DNA of 64,000 bases from Sulfuritalea sp. Its GTDB lineage: Bacteria; Pseudomonadota; Gammaproteobacteria; Burkholderiales; Rhodocyclaceae. The stretch's first letter is position 1. The number at the start of each line of letters is the position of its first letter. Below are positions 1 through 8,251 of this stretch, piece after piece. The stretch lies in contig JADJQA010000032.1 of assembly GCA_016712985.1 (NCBI GenBank), positions 1 to 64,000 on the forward strand. The letters run 5' to 3'. The notes beneath the pieces were generated by a model, which had not been told where the DNA came from, did no database searches, and saw only the letters and a list, made by a program, of their open reading frames with translations. The position numbers and the translations under genes are program-made.

Positions 1-212
1 AAGTGCTCGCTTCTAGCGAAACGCAAAGGCGTGATTAACCCCTCGTGTGCAAGTCGGTCGAGTTCGGGTGATTTCGCATTACTAAATCCCTTTCCGCCCG
101 GCGGTTCATTTGGAGTGGAAAACGATACGACGCAGCAGCCGCCATTTATGCCATTACTGGGGACGTAATCAAGATTGAGCAAGCGGATTTCCCGCCCTTT
201 TTCGCCAACCAT
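1..212 (-). CDS. Partial reading frame running off the left edge (probable continuation of the lipoprotein-like ORF)
   Basis: A minus-strand frame opens at an ATG ending at 212 and stays open to position 1 (about 70 codons, no stop). It overlaps the end of the 146-427 ORF in a different frame. The switch lies next to an A5 run (GCGAAAAAGGG), and the translation after it (starting MVGEKGREIRLLNLDYVPSN) looks more protein-like than the last 20 residues of the upstream ORF. I infer one gene of at least 140 codons broken by a one-base indel. No family was recognised. Confidence 0.35.
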   Translation of the reverse strand, partial: MVGEKGREIRLLNLDYVPSNGINGGCCVVSFSTPNEPPGGKGFSNAKSPELDRLAHEGLITPLRFARSEH

Positions 213-427
213 GTCTTAATGGGTTCCTCAGCTGCCGAACGAGACAGTGTTCCTTGACCACACGCGCTGAGCGCTATTGGGATAATGATAAGAAGAAAAA
301 GAGTTTGGTAACACCGAAGGGCGGCATTGCCGGCATGTGAAACGCCAACCACAGGTTGAACGATGGTCGAGAAATCGTTCGCAAGATATTCGCGATTGCG
401 AATTGCGTTGAGGATAGTTTGTAGCAT
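146..427 (-). CDS. Small lipoprotein-like hypothetical protein, probably frameshifted
   Basis: The 93-codon ORF starts with ATG preceded by a good Shine-Dalgarno (AAGGGAG, 8 nt spacing). Residues about 40-56 form a hydrophobic stretch ending in LSAC, like a lipobox, although some 38 residues precede it, so the true start may be internal. The product would then be anchored to a membrane. The ORF begins about 36 bp beyond an attC-like palindrome, the usual position of a gene in an integron cassette. The C-terminal end is probably out of frame (see 1-212). Function unknown. Confidence 0.4.
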   Translation of the reverse strand: MLQTILNAIRNREYLANDFSTIVQPVVGVSHAGNAALRCYQTLFLLIIIPIALSACGQGTLSRSAAEEPIKTWLAKKGGKSACSILITSPVMA

Positions 428-462
428 GATTTTCTCCCTTCAGTGGCTTTGGCAAATGAAAT

Positions 463-546
463 TTCTAACGAATAGCGTTTATCCGCCGACGCAGGCGAGT
501 TGGATGAGGGCGCGGAGTCATATCGGCGGGATAAACCTTGTTGAAC
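463..546 (-). other. attC-like imperfect palindrome (possible integron recombination site)
   Basis: On the minus strand the stretch starts with GTTCAAC, a perfect RYYYAAC core, and ends with GTTAGAA, one mismatch from GTTRRRY. Inside lie complementary boxes at 477-489 (GTTTATCCGCCGA) and 523-536 (TCGGCGGGATAAAC) that pair with one extrahelical base. The 84-bp length and the two-box architecture are those of attC sites. No integrase or second copy is visible, so this is a structural match only. The stretch 547-665 holds nothing I recognise. Confidence 0.35.
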
Positions 547-665
547 TGAAGCGCCGCACGGACGGTTAATTGGGGTGTAAAGGCCAATTCGGTTCCAAAT
601 CAAACCGGCAACACAACCCCCAGACGGCAGCTCATGAAGTCCGGTTGAAAGAGAGGGTGATGCTC

Positions 666-2468
666 TCAAAGCCATGACTGACAAGGGATTCGAGGCGGCG
701 AAGGGTGTCTCCGACTTAAATGGCAAAATGAAATTGCGGGCTTGGTACGACAAAACCCCATGAGGCGCTTGCCCGCGCGGCCGAGGTTGTCGATGAACTT
801 TCGCTCGGCTGCCGACGCGCTTTTCGGCAATCGGATCGATATAGTTGCCAGGCCATAGCGCGGGACGTGCAAGGCGTTGATCTGGTCGACCACTGCGGCG
901 GAATACAGCCGGGCGTAGCGGTCTGCCGGGTCGGCATCATTGACCGGGAAAGTGAGGGACGAAGGTTTGCGCACCGGGAAGTAGCGTTTTTCGCCATCGT
1001 TTACCGCAATGTAGCGGCGGCCGTGCTTGTCGGCTTCGGTGTAGTGCTGGATGATGAAGCTGCGCGTGCGCCGCACCATGTAGAGGCGAATCAGTTCGCG
1101 CCAGTCGTCGAACTCCTCGCTCTTTTCGATGGCGAGGATGGAATTCACCTTGCATTGATGCTTGCGCTCGAACTCCGCTTCACTGATGGCGTGCTTGCGC
1201 ATATGGCGTTCCGGGCGAATGCCGATATTGGCCTTCTCGTCGATGAACAGGCGCAACTGACTCGACAAGTCCGTCTTGGTCTTGTTATAGGGCGTGGCGG
1301 TGAGCAGAATGACTTTGGCATCGCAACTGCGTATGTAATCGGCAATGGCCTTGTAGCGCCGTCCTTCGCGATTGCGCAGGTTGTGGCTTTCGTCAATCAG
1401 GACCAGACGGTAGCGCTTGAGGTCGGGCAGCTTCCTGGTGACTTGGGAAATGGACAACACCATCCCGCGCAAGCCGTATTCGGTGCGGTAGCGCTCCCAC
1501 ATCGGTTCGAGATTCTTGGGGCAGATGATCAGGGTTTCGTAGCCGAGGTCGTCCTCGAACATGCGCGCAAGCGCGGTTGCCATCATGGTCTTGCCGAGGC
1601 CGACCACGTCGCCGATCATCACGCCGCCGCGCCGGTGCAAGTGGCGCGCGGCAATTTTCACGGCGCTTTTCTGGAACTCGAACAACTCATTCTCGAAACG
1701 GCCGGGCAGGCGGAACTGACTCAAGCCGGCGCGTGCTTCGGTGCTCAGGTGATAGGCGATGTTCAGATAGATGTGGTGCGGCGGTATCGGTTCTTCTCGT
1801 GCCCAGCTCGTTTCAATGATCTGCGCAAGATCGGCCGAAACATCCAGTGCCCAGCGCTCACCCCAGCGGTCGTCGAACCATTTCGCGAGGCGCTCGGTGG
1901 CGTGATGTTCCAGTACGTCGACGTTCAGCTCGCCTTGTCGCGAGAGGCCCTGCAAGGTGAGGTTGCTGCTGCCGACAAAGCCGGTGATGGGGTTGTTGAC
2001 GTCGTCGCGGAACAGCAGGTAAAGCTTGGCGTGCAGCGGGTAGGGCAGGAACAGCTTGACCACGACCTTCCCAGCGCGAAGTTGCTTTGCCAGACGGCGC
2101 AGCCCGGCCTCGTCCTTGCCGCTTGGGATGCCCATGGTGATCTGCTCGCGCAGGTGCGCCGCGAATTGGGTCTTGAGCCGGATGGCGGCGGCGTTGTCGA
2201 TCAGGCCGTCGTTCGCAGCGGCTTTGTACAGCTCGCGGATTTCTTCGTGCGGGGGGCGCTGCATACCGACCAGGACGCGGCAGATTCGCCCGGCGGCCGG
2301 GTCCCAGCCGTCGATCAGGTCGTCGATGGATTGCCAGCCACGCAGATTCAGGTAGCCGACACAAAAGTCCGACCGATGGGAAACCTGCATCGTCGCGCGC
2401 AGCGCCGAAAGCAGATCCTGGTCTATGTTGTCGAAGATGCGCGGCATGAATGCTCTCTGTCCGACCAT
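666..2468 (-). pseudogene. PLD-domain SNF2/DEAD-like helicase, C-terminally truncated
   Basis: The N-terminal part has a phospholipase-D-like HxK site (HAKLYLLF, then GFVGSSNLT, residues about 145-170). It is followed by an SF2 helicase N-lobe with Walker A-type GDVVGLGKT (about residue 287), the DEAH-like LIDESHNLRN (about 357) and motif III LLTATPYNK (about 390). Relatives usually exceed 1000 residues and carry a second RecA lobe. Here homology stops at LMGFCRT near position 745, and the last 25 or so residues are unrelated. The ATPase C-lobe is therefore missing and the product is almost certainly inactive. The truncation point lies 200 bp from the attC-like palindrome, which suggests a recombination scar. 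Such helicases often sit in defence islands. Confidence 0.75.
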
Positions 2469-2611
2469 TGACTATTGGCGGACGCCTCCCCTCCTTATGA
2501 CGCTGGATTCTAGCACCTGCCGGGAGGCAGTATCGGCGCCGCGGGGGCGCTACTTTGACGGCCTTGGGCGTTGCTTGGCCAAGCACGGCGAACGGCAAAC
2601 CTCTTCTGTGC

Positions 2612-3238
2612 TTAGCAGTAGACCAGCCTGTGGGCCTCGTCAGTGCCCGGCGGGGCGTCGTCCAGCGCTTCAAGACGGGTGCCTTCCGGGAGCGTGATGG
2701 CCCGCGCGACCGGGCCGGTGATCAGGATCTCGTCTTGCTTCGCCCAGTCCTCGCCGAGTTTGCACGCGGCGTTCACTTCGGTACCGTAGATATCGTCGTC
2801 ACCGATGCGCAGCACGTCCCCATAACCGATACCGATGCACAGCAACACCTTGTCTTCGGGCTTCTGTGCCGGGTTGTAACGCTGGCAGCACTGCTGCATC
2901 GCGATCGCGCTGCGTACCGCGTCGTCTGGTCGCCGATAGATCACCATCAGGCTGTCGCCCTCTGTCTTCAGCAGCACGCCGTTGCCGTAATGGATCACCG
3001 GCACCAATAGCCGGTGCGAAGCATAGATGGTTTGCAGGAAATGAATGATGCCGAACTCGGCGACGCGACGCGAGAAGCCCGACAGGTCCGTGTAGAGCAC
3101 CGCCCAGCGCTCGCCGAACAGATTCCAGATGCGCTGGTCGATGCGCTCGCAGTTCGAACCGGGCTCCAGCCGCTCCTCGATCAGGAGTTCAAGCCGATCC
3201 GTCGAGGCACGGGAGATGATCTGTCGCGTGAATGACAC
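2612..3238 (-). CDS. Class III adenylate/guanylate cyclase-domain protein
   Basis: This 208-residue protein has one cyclase homology domain and no membrane segment. The first metal-binding motif is YTDLSGFS (about residue 50) and the second is KTEGDSLMVIY (about 92), which keeps the Lys typical of adenine recognition. The transition-state region reads VNAACKLGEDWA, with Lys where canonical cyclases have Arg, as is common in this bacterial subfamily. It could make cAMP or act as a degenerate nucleotide sensor. It lies upstream of, and in the same direction as, the truncated helicase, separated by about 140 bp, so a shared accessory-island origin is plausible. There is no linked effector that would make it a Pycsar system. 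Confidence 0.75.
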   Translation of the reverse strand: MSFTRQIISRASTDRLELLIEERLEPGSNCERIDQRIWNLFGERWAVLYTDLSGFSRRVAEFGIIHFLQTIYASHRLLVPVIHYGNGVLLKTEGDSLMVIYRRPDDAVRSAIAMQQCCQRYNPAQKPEDKVLLCIGIGYGDVLRIGDDDIYGTEVNAACKLGEDWAKQDEILITGPVARAITLPEGTRLEALDDAPPGTDEAHRLVYC

Positions 3239-3474
3239 GATGTCCTCCGTGAAATGCCGCTAGTGTGCCAGCGGCGGCAGCGTCTGACAATCGTGGCGAT
3301 GGCCAAAGGGCTGTTTCCGGCGCCGCTGCGCTAAACCCCGTGTCATCCGGGAAGAAGGGGTCAGACTCGAATTGAATCGGCATAGCCATTGAAAGTCGGC
3401 GTACGCGGCACGGCGATAGCCTGTCGGTAGAAGTGAAGATCGCACCATTTACCGCTACGGGTCGCTCCCGAAGA

Positions 3475-3502
3475 AAGAAGGGCCGCTGATGCGGCCCTTC
3501 TT
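3475..3502. terminator. Bidirectional hairpin terminator
   Basis: A perfect 12-bp stem (AAGAAGGGCCGC / GCGGCCCTTCTT) with a TGAT loop is flanked by A-rich and CTTCT-rich sequence. It can serve the remnant toxin gene on the minus strand. The rest of 3239-3517 carries no gene; it contains only a GGGGTCAGACTCG-type repeat-like string near 3358. Confidence 0.55.
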
Positions 3503-3517
3503 CTATCTGCCGACGAG

Positions 3518-3932
3518 TTAGATGGCCTGGGCTGGGGGTAACGATGGGGATGCCCTGATACTGCCCACCCAAGCTGAGCAGGTGCTTGTCGCCGGAGACG
3601 ATAAGGTCAGCACGGGCGGCCAGTGCGCAGGCGATGACGGCATCGTCATCCGGATCGTTGGGGACGACGCGACCGATGCCCTTGGGCCGGACCACCTTTG
3701 CCAGCAAGCCGTAGCGAGGCATAGGATAAGCCGCGTGGGTCTGTCGGGTAGCGAGCATTTCCGCCCATTTTTCGCGCGAGAGCACGTCGGTCAGCTCATT
3801 CCTCTTCTCGAAAAGCTCATTTACCCCCTTGCGGCGCAGGGCATCATTGAACGGACATTCCAGCGCTGGTGGGGTTAGCAATCCCGCATCGCGTGCCGCC
3901 TGCGCGGTCGCATCGGGTAATTCGAGCGAGAC
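3518..3932 (-). pseudogene. Collapsed toxin-antitoxin module: antitoxin start fused to PIN-toxin C-terminus
   Basis: The frame begins like a small antitoxin (SLELPDATAQAARDAGLLTP, ALRRK) and passes directly into the C-terminal two-thirds of a COG1569-type PIN nuclease (ELTDVLSREKW, then NDPDDDAVIACALAARADLI, then VSGDKHLL). The toxin N-terminus with its first catalytic Asp is missing, so a deletion has joined the two genes. Near the end a C5 run breaks the frame: with one C fewer the protein would end TPAQAI-stop at 3518-3520. No start codon remains in frame near the antitoxin part. I consider the module dead. The region 3933-4078 holds nothing else. Confidence 0.6.
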
Positions 3933-4078
3933 GCTGTTGGCTTCCTGCGGCAGGGGCCGCTGTCCATTGGGAAACCAATCGCCTTGTCGCCCGCGCCGAC
4001 TTCTGCGGCGACCCGTGATGCCCCCATGGTGCCATCGCCCTGCTTGCGCTTGCAAGCCGGCCACGGCGGGCACGCGAA

Positions 4079-5470
4079 TCAAATGGAAGTGCAGTGGCTC
4101 AAGGGCAGGCCGCTCAGGCTGGCGACGAACCCGCCTCCGGGCGCGTTGGCGACTGCGAAGCGCGCGCCATGGAGTTCGGCGACGCGGACGACGATGGCCA
4201 GTCCGAGGCCGTTGCCTTCGGTCGTGGTTTCGCGTCCACGATAGAAGCGCTCGCCTAGCCGGGCCAGGCTTGCCGGCGGTACCCCGGGGCCGTCGTCGCG
4301 CACGGACAGGCTGTAGCCGTCGCCCTCGCGACCGACTTCAAGCCAGACCGTATGCTCTGGCTGCGTGTAGCGGATCGCGTTGTCGAGCAGGTTGCGCACG
4401 GCGATGCCAATCAGGTCGGCGTCGCCGTGGCTGACCAGCCCGCCTTCGGGGTAGGTTTCGACGATCCGCCGGCTCGCTGCCAGGCTGGCGTTGCGCGCCT
4501 GCGCGGCGGCTGTGGCGAGGATGGCCCGCAGGTCGATCGGCGCCGCGCTTTCGACGGTTTTCAGCGGATCCAGCCGGGCCAGGCGCAGCAACTGCTCGAC
4601 CAGATGAGTGGCGCGGTCGACGCCGCTCTCGATCTGGCCGAGGGCGTGGTCACGCATCGCGGCGTCGCGGCTGCGTCGCGCAACCTGGGTCTGCACCTTC
4701 AGTGCCGCCAGCGGCGTGCGCAGTTCATGGGCCGCGTCGGCGGTGAAGCGGCGTTCGTTTTCAAGCGCGCGGTCCAATCGAGCCAGAAGACGATTGAGTG
4801 CCTTGACCAACGGCCTGACTTCCGTCGGCACCAGGCCTTTTTCCAGCGGCGCGAGGTTTTCCGGGCTGCGCACAGAAACATCGGCCGCCAGTGTATCGAG
4901 CGGGCGCAGGCCGCGTCGGATCGAAAAGTAAATCAGCAATATCAGGATGGGCGAGATCAAGGCAAGGGGAAAGATGGTTGTTGTCGCGACCTCGAACGCG
5001 GCAATGTCGCGCCGGGCGATCGATTGCGAGACCTGAACGCGGTAGCGGCCGTCGGCCGAGGCGACGTTCAGCACGCGCCAGGACCCGGTCGGCCGGATGA
5101 TGTCGCTGTAACCGGGAACGCCGAGTACCGGCAGGTCGGGAGCGTTGGCCGAACGGGCGATGATGCTGCCGTCGCCGCGGCCGATCTGGAACTCGAGCGG
5201 CGGCTCGTAGACATTGTCCTTGGCGCCGCGCACCGTCGCCAGGCGGGTGGCCAGCGGGCCGAGCTGGGCTTCGTTGTTTTCGACGAGGGCCATCAGCAGG
5301 TGGCCGGTTTGCGCCAGGTTCCCGTCCAGCAGTTCCTCGGCTTCATGGGACGCCTGCTGGTAGCTGAACCAGCCGGTGAAAAACCACAGCAGCAGCACCG
5401 CGATGCCGACTGCGGTCAGCAGGCGCCAGCGGAGGGAGCGGGCGCCGCCGACCGCCGGCCAGCGCTTCAT
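4079..5470 (-). CDS. QseC/TctE-type sensor histidine kinase
   Basis: The 463-residue inner-membrane kinase has TM1 at about 15-36, a periplasmic sensor, TM2 at about 165-185 and a HAMP-like linker. Its H-box FTADAAHELRTPLAAL carries the phospho-acceptor His at about 249. The N-box is LLDNAIRYT, G1 is DDGPGV and G2 is NGLGLAI. I chose the ATG at 5470 because it overlaps the TGA of the upstream response regulator (ATGA). It is the last gene of the 4.1-10.6 kb operon, which suggests that it senses a signal tied to that pathway. The ligand is unknown; QseC/TctE similarity alone does not define it. Confidence 0.9.
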   Translation of the reverse strand: MKRWPAVGGARSLRWRLLTAVGIAVLLLWFFTGWFSYQQASHEAEELLDGNLAQTGHLLMALVENNEAQLGPLATRLATVRGAKDNVYEPPLEFQIGRGDGSIIARSANAPDLPVLGVPGYSDIIRPTGSWRVLNVASADGRYRVQVSQSIARRDIAAFEVATTTIFPLALISPILILLIYFSIRRGLRPLDTLAADVSVRSPENLAPLEKGLVPTEVRPLVKALNRLLARLDRALENERRFTADAAHELRTPLAALKVQTQVARRSRDAAMRDHALGQIESGVDRATHLVEQLLRLARLDPLKTVESAAPIDLRAILATAAAQARNASLAASRRIVETYPEGGLVSHGDADLIGIAVRNLLDNAIRYTQPEHTVWLEVGREGDGYSLSVRDDGPGVPPASLARLGERFYRGRETTTEGNGLGLAIVVRVAELHGARFAVANAPGGGFVASLSGLPLSHCTSI

Positions 5471-6132
5471 TTTTCCTCGCCCCGTAGGCGGTAGCCGAGG
5501 CCGCGCACGGTCTGGATGAAGTCTGCGCCGAGCTTCTTGCGCAAATGGTGGATATAGACTTCCAGGGCGTTGCTTTCCACCTCCTCGCCCCAGGCGTAGA
5601 GGCTGGCCTCGAGCTGGGCGCGGCTGCGCAGATGACCGGGATGACGCATGAAATCGAGCAGCAGGGCGTATTCGCGCCCCGACAGGGCGATCGGTTCGCC
5701 GTCGATGCTGGCCTGCTTGCTGGCCGGGTCGAGGGTCACCCCGCGGTGGACCAGCAGGGGCTGCGCGAGGTCGCCGGAACGCCGCACCACGGCCCGGATG
5801 TGGGCTTCCAGTTCGTCGAGGTCGAAGGGCTTCGTCAGGTAGTGGTCGGCGCCGCTGTCGAGGCCGGCGATCTTGTCCTGCCGTGTGTCGCGGGCGGTGA
5901 GGACGATCACCGGGGTCCGGATGTTGCGCTGGCGGAGTTCGCGCAGGACGGATATTCCGTCCTTCTTGGGCAGGCCGAGGTCGAGCACGCAGGCATCGTA
6001 GCTGTGGTCGGCCAGGGCGCGCAAGGCCATTTCGCCGTCGCGGACCCAATCGACGGCATAGCTGGCCAGCGTCAGGCCGGCGCGGATGCCGTCGCCCAGT
6101 AGCGAATCGTCTTCAACCAGCAGGATTCTCAA
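5467..6132 (-). CDS. OmpR-family response regulator (QseB/PmrA/TctD-like)
   Basis: The receiver domain occupies residues 1-115, with acidic EDD at 7-9, phospho-acceptor Asp51 in VLDLGLP and Lys in LTKPFD. A winged-helix DNA-binding domain covers about 125-221 (SGREYALLLDFM; NALEVYIHHLRKKLG). The start is TTG at 6132, overlapping the end of the TPR gene, and the stop overlaps the kinase ATG, so translation is likely coupled. Regulators of this group bind YTTAAK-N5-YTTAAK direct repeats. A perfect match lies at 10617-10633, upstream of the first gene of the same operon, so autoregulation is inferred. Confidence 0.93.
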   Translation of the reverse strand: MRILLVEDDSLLGDGIRAGLTLASYAVDWVRDGEMALRALADHSYDACVLDLGLPKKDGISVLRELRQRNIRTPVIVLTARDTRQDKIAGLDSGADHYLTKPFDLDELEAHIRAVVRRSGDLAQPLLVHRGVTLDPASKQASIDGEPIALSGREYALLLDFMRHPGHLRSRAQLEASLYAWGEEVESNALEVYIHHLRKKLGADFIQTVRGLGYRLRGEEK

Positions 6133-6793
6133 TTAGCGGGTTTGGGGGGGGGGGGGGCGCTGCGGCGGTTTTGTTCAGCAAGGCCTGGATCTCCTGGCGC
6201 CGTCCCTGGTCCGCCAGTTCGCGTCCCGGGCGGGGCGGCGCCTTTAGCGCCTTCTCCAGGTAGCCGCGGCCTTCGGCGACGCGCTCCTGGTCAATCAGGT
6301 ATTCGCCGTAAAAATAGTTTGGGTCGATCCCGTCCGGGTTGGCGCTTAGGGACTTGAGGAACAGTTCCTCGGCTTTCTTCTTGTCGCCAAAGCCGAGCGG
6401 CCAGCCGGGAACCTTGGCGTAAAGCGCGGCGAGGCTCGTATAAGCGGAGCCGTTGAGCGCCTTTTCGTCGAGCTTCAAACTTTCCTCAAGCACTTTTTTC
6501 GCATCCTTGGCCAGCGACAAACCGCCCAGACCGCCCCGTGCGCCGGCTTCACTGGAGACCACGATACCTTCCCAGATCAATGCGGGGGGAAAGTTCGGGT
6601 TGGCGGCACTGATCTGGCGGACCTTTTCCGACAGTTCACTATAAAGCTCGGCCTGTTGCTTGGCGGGCGAGTGGTATTTGATTTCCGCCCAGCGATCCTG
6701 GATTGGGCGAATCAGGTCGTCGGTGCTCGCGGCCGGGGCGGCGGCGCTGAACAGGATGCAGACGGCGAGCAGGAGGGGTTTCAGCTTCGACAT
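6113..6793 (-). CDS. Exported TPR-like protein of the haemolysin/ligase operon
   Basis: From the ATG at 6793 (Shine-Dalgarno AAAGGA 7 nt upstream) the 226-residue product has a signal peptide (KLKPLLLAVCILFSAAAPA) and an all-helical TPR-like body (EKVRQISAANPNFPPALIWEG; SLKLDEKALNGSAYTSLAALY), so it is predicted to be periplasmic. The C-terminus passes through a proline run coded by C14. With 14 C the protein ends at 6113 and overlaps the regulator by 20 nt. With 15 C it would end at TGA within AATTGAG, exactly overlapping the regulator's TTG start. Its role is unknown; TPR proteins often scaffold partners. Confidence 0.8.
   Translation of the reverse strand: MSKLKPLLLAVCILFSAAAPAASTDDLIRPIQDRWAEIKYHSPAKQQAELYSELSEKVRQISAANPNFPPALIWEGIVVSSEAGARGGLGGLSLAKDAKKVLEESLKLDEKALNGSAYTSLAALYAKVPGWPLGFGDKKKAEELFLKSLSANPDGIDPNYFYGEYLIDQERVAEGRGYLEKALKAPPRPGRELADQGRRQEIQALLNKTAAAPPPPPNPLIENPAG
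6144..6157. repeat. C14/G14 homopolymer inside a coding sequence
   Basis: Fourteen consecutive G on the plus strand (C on the coding strand) lie 12 bp inside the 3' end of the TPR gene, just before the response-regulator start. Tracts this long slip readily. They can be phase-variable in vivo or miscounted by sequencing. Confidence 0.9.
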
Positions 6794-6812
6794 GGGGTTT
6801 CCTTTCCAAGGA

Positions 6813-7598
6813 TCATTGATTGATGGCATGGTGCTTGATGGTGGCGAGCTTTTCGCCCAGGCCGCGATCGATCAGCGACGGCGCCACACCGTTGATCCAG
6901 GCGAACAGACGTTCGGGAAAGCCAAGGTGGCTCTCCGCGACGTCGTTACGCAGTTTTTCGACGATCCATGCCGCCACCGTGGCCGGCGAATCGCTGGCAT
7001 TCTTGAGCGCCGCGTTCAGGCGCTTGACCGCCTCGGTATTGAGCGGCGTATCGATCGCGCGCGGCGCTATGTGGATCACGCGGACCGACGAGTCGGCCAG
7101 TTCGCGCCGCAAGGCCTGCGAAAAGCCGCGCAGGCCGGCCTTGGCCGAGGAATAGGCGGCAAAGCCGGCGAAGGGGATGCTGCCGAAAGCCGAGCCGATG
7201 TTCACCACGGCGGCCGCGGGTTGTTGCTTGAGCCAGGGCAGCAGCGCGTGAGTGAGCCGGACCGGCACCAGCAGGTTGGTCGTCAGGATCCGTTCTACCG
7301 CCGCCGAGTCCTGGCTTTCCAGCAGGCCGAAACCGCCGACGCCGGCGTTGTTGATCAGCATGTTGGCGCCAAAGCGGCGCGCCGCTGCTGCGGCATCGGC
7401 AATCCCCTCGGCGGTGGCCAGGTCGGACGGCAGGCGCCCGCATACGGCTCCGGCGGCGAGCGCTATCGCGGCCAGCTTGTCCGCATTGCGGCCGGTCAGC
7501 AGCAGCGCCGCTCCGGCGGCCGACAGTTGTCCGGCCAGGGCCTCGCCGAGCCCGCCGCTGGCGCCGGTGAGCAGGATCCGGGCGTGATTCAATTGCAT
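6813..7598 (-). CDS. Short-chain dehydrogenase/reductase (SDR)
   Basis: This 261-residue classical SDR has the cofactor motif TGASGGLGEA at 10-19, NNAG in LINNAGVGG, the Ser in NIGSAFGSI and the catalytic YSSAK. The Arg after the first beta-alpha unit (LTGRNADK) suggests NADP(H). The ATG at 7598 overlaps the end of the di-iron gene by 10 nt. In this operon it is likely to reduce or oxidise the carbonyl/alcohol product made from the acyl substrate of the neighbouring ligase. The specific substrate cannot be read from the sequence. Confidence 0.9.
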   Translation of the reverse strand: MQLNHARILLTGASGGLGEALAGQLSAAGAALLLTGRNADKLAAIALAAGAVCGRLPSDLATAEGIADAAAAARRFGANMLINNAGVGGFGLLESQDSAAVERILTTNLLVPVRLTHALLPWLKQQPAAAVVNIGSAFGSIPFAGFAAYSSAKAGLRGFSQALRRELADSSVRVIHIAPRAIDTPLNTEAVKRLNAALKNASDSPATVAAWIVEKLRNDVAESHLGFPERLFAWINGVAPSLIDRGLGEKLATIKHHAINQ

Positions 7599-8251
7599 GG
7601 CGTGGTTCCCGTGGGCAGCGCGCGAAACACGTCGCCGTAGAGTTTGAAGAAGACCCGCGCGCAATGGATGACCTCGGCCTGGTCTGCCGGCGTCATCTTT
7701 TCCAGCAGGCGGGCGAGGTGCTGGGTATGTTCCTGGTCCAGTGTGCCGTGCGAGCGAAGGTAGGTGAAGGCCCGGTCGGGAATCCCCAGCCCCTGCTGGA
7801 TCCGGTCGGCGGCGGAGAGGGCCAGCGCGACGCTGGTGCCTTCGAGGACGAAGACCATGCCGAAGAATCCGGCCGGATTGCCCCGGTTGATCAGGTCGTA
7901 GGCATAGGCGACCATGACTTCGGCCGGCAGCTCGGGCCGGCTCGCCCGCACCGCGTCGGCGTCGCCGCCGGCGGCGGCAATGTCGTTGAGGATCCATTCC
8001 TCGTGGCCGATTTCCTCGTCGATGTATTCCGCCACCGCCTTGCGCAGCCAGCCCAGGCGTTCCGGCAGGCGGCCGCCCAGGCTCATCAGCAGGGGCGTGG
8101 TGTGGCGCACGTGGTGGTAGGCCTGGCCGAGGAAGGCAAGATAGCTCTCGCGCGTGACGCGGCCCTGCAGGCAGTCGGTGATGATCGGCGCGGCCAGGAG
8201 CCCGGAGCGGGCGTGCTCGGTGGCGGCGATCAGTTGCTCATAAAACGGCAT
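7589..8251 (-). CDS. Haem-oxygenase-like (TenA/PqqC-fold) putative di-iron oxidase
   Basis: The start at ATG 8251 is chosen for its AAGAGGAA Shine-Dalgarno; it gives 220 residues. The helical protein matches the iron-containing redox/TenA-like superfamily. Metal-ligand candidates are arranged as in haem-oxygenase-like di-iron oxidases (UndA, CADD, SznF): a His-rich YHHVRH at 45-50, EEIGHEE with E80-xx-H83, E137 in VLEGTS, and D172-xx-H175 in LDQEHTQH. Known members oxidise fatty acids or amino acids. Next to an acyl ligase and an SDR, an acyl-derived substrate is a reasonable inference. It overlaps the ligase by 14 nt and the SDR by 10 nt. A TenA-type thiaminase is less likely in this context. 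Confidence 0.78.
   Translation of the reverse strand: MPFYEQLIAATEHARSGLLAAPIITDCLQGRVTRESYLAFLGQAYHHVRHTTPLLMSLGGRLPERLGWLRKAVAEYIDEEIGHEEWILNDIAAAGGDADAVRASRPELPAEVMVAYAYDLINRGNPAGFFGMVFVLEGTSVALALSAADRIQQGLGIPDRAFTYLRSHGTLDQEHTQHLARLLEKMTPADQAEVIHCARVFFKLYGDVFRALPTGTTPCN

Noticed and set aside
2612..3238. Cyclase as part of a Pycsar anti-phage system
   Set aside because: No cyclic-nucleotide-responsive effector gene is adjacent; the neighbour is a truncated helicase.
3340..3385. GGGGTCAGACTCGAATTGAA as a REP/transposon end
   Set aside because: Single copy in the window with no partner, so nothing supports element ends here.
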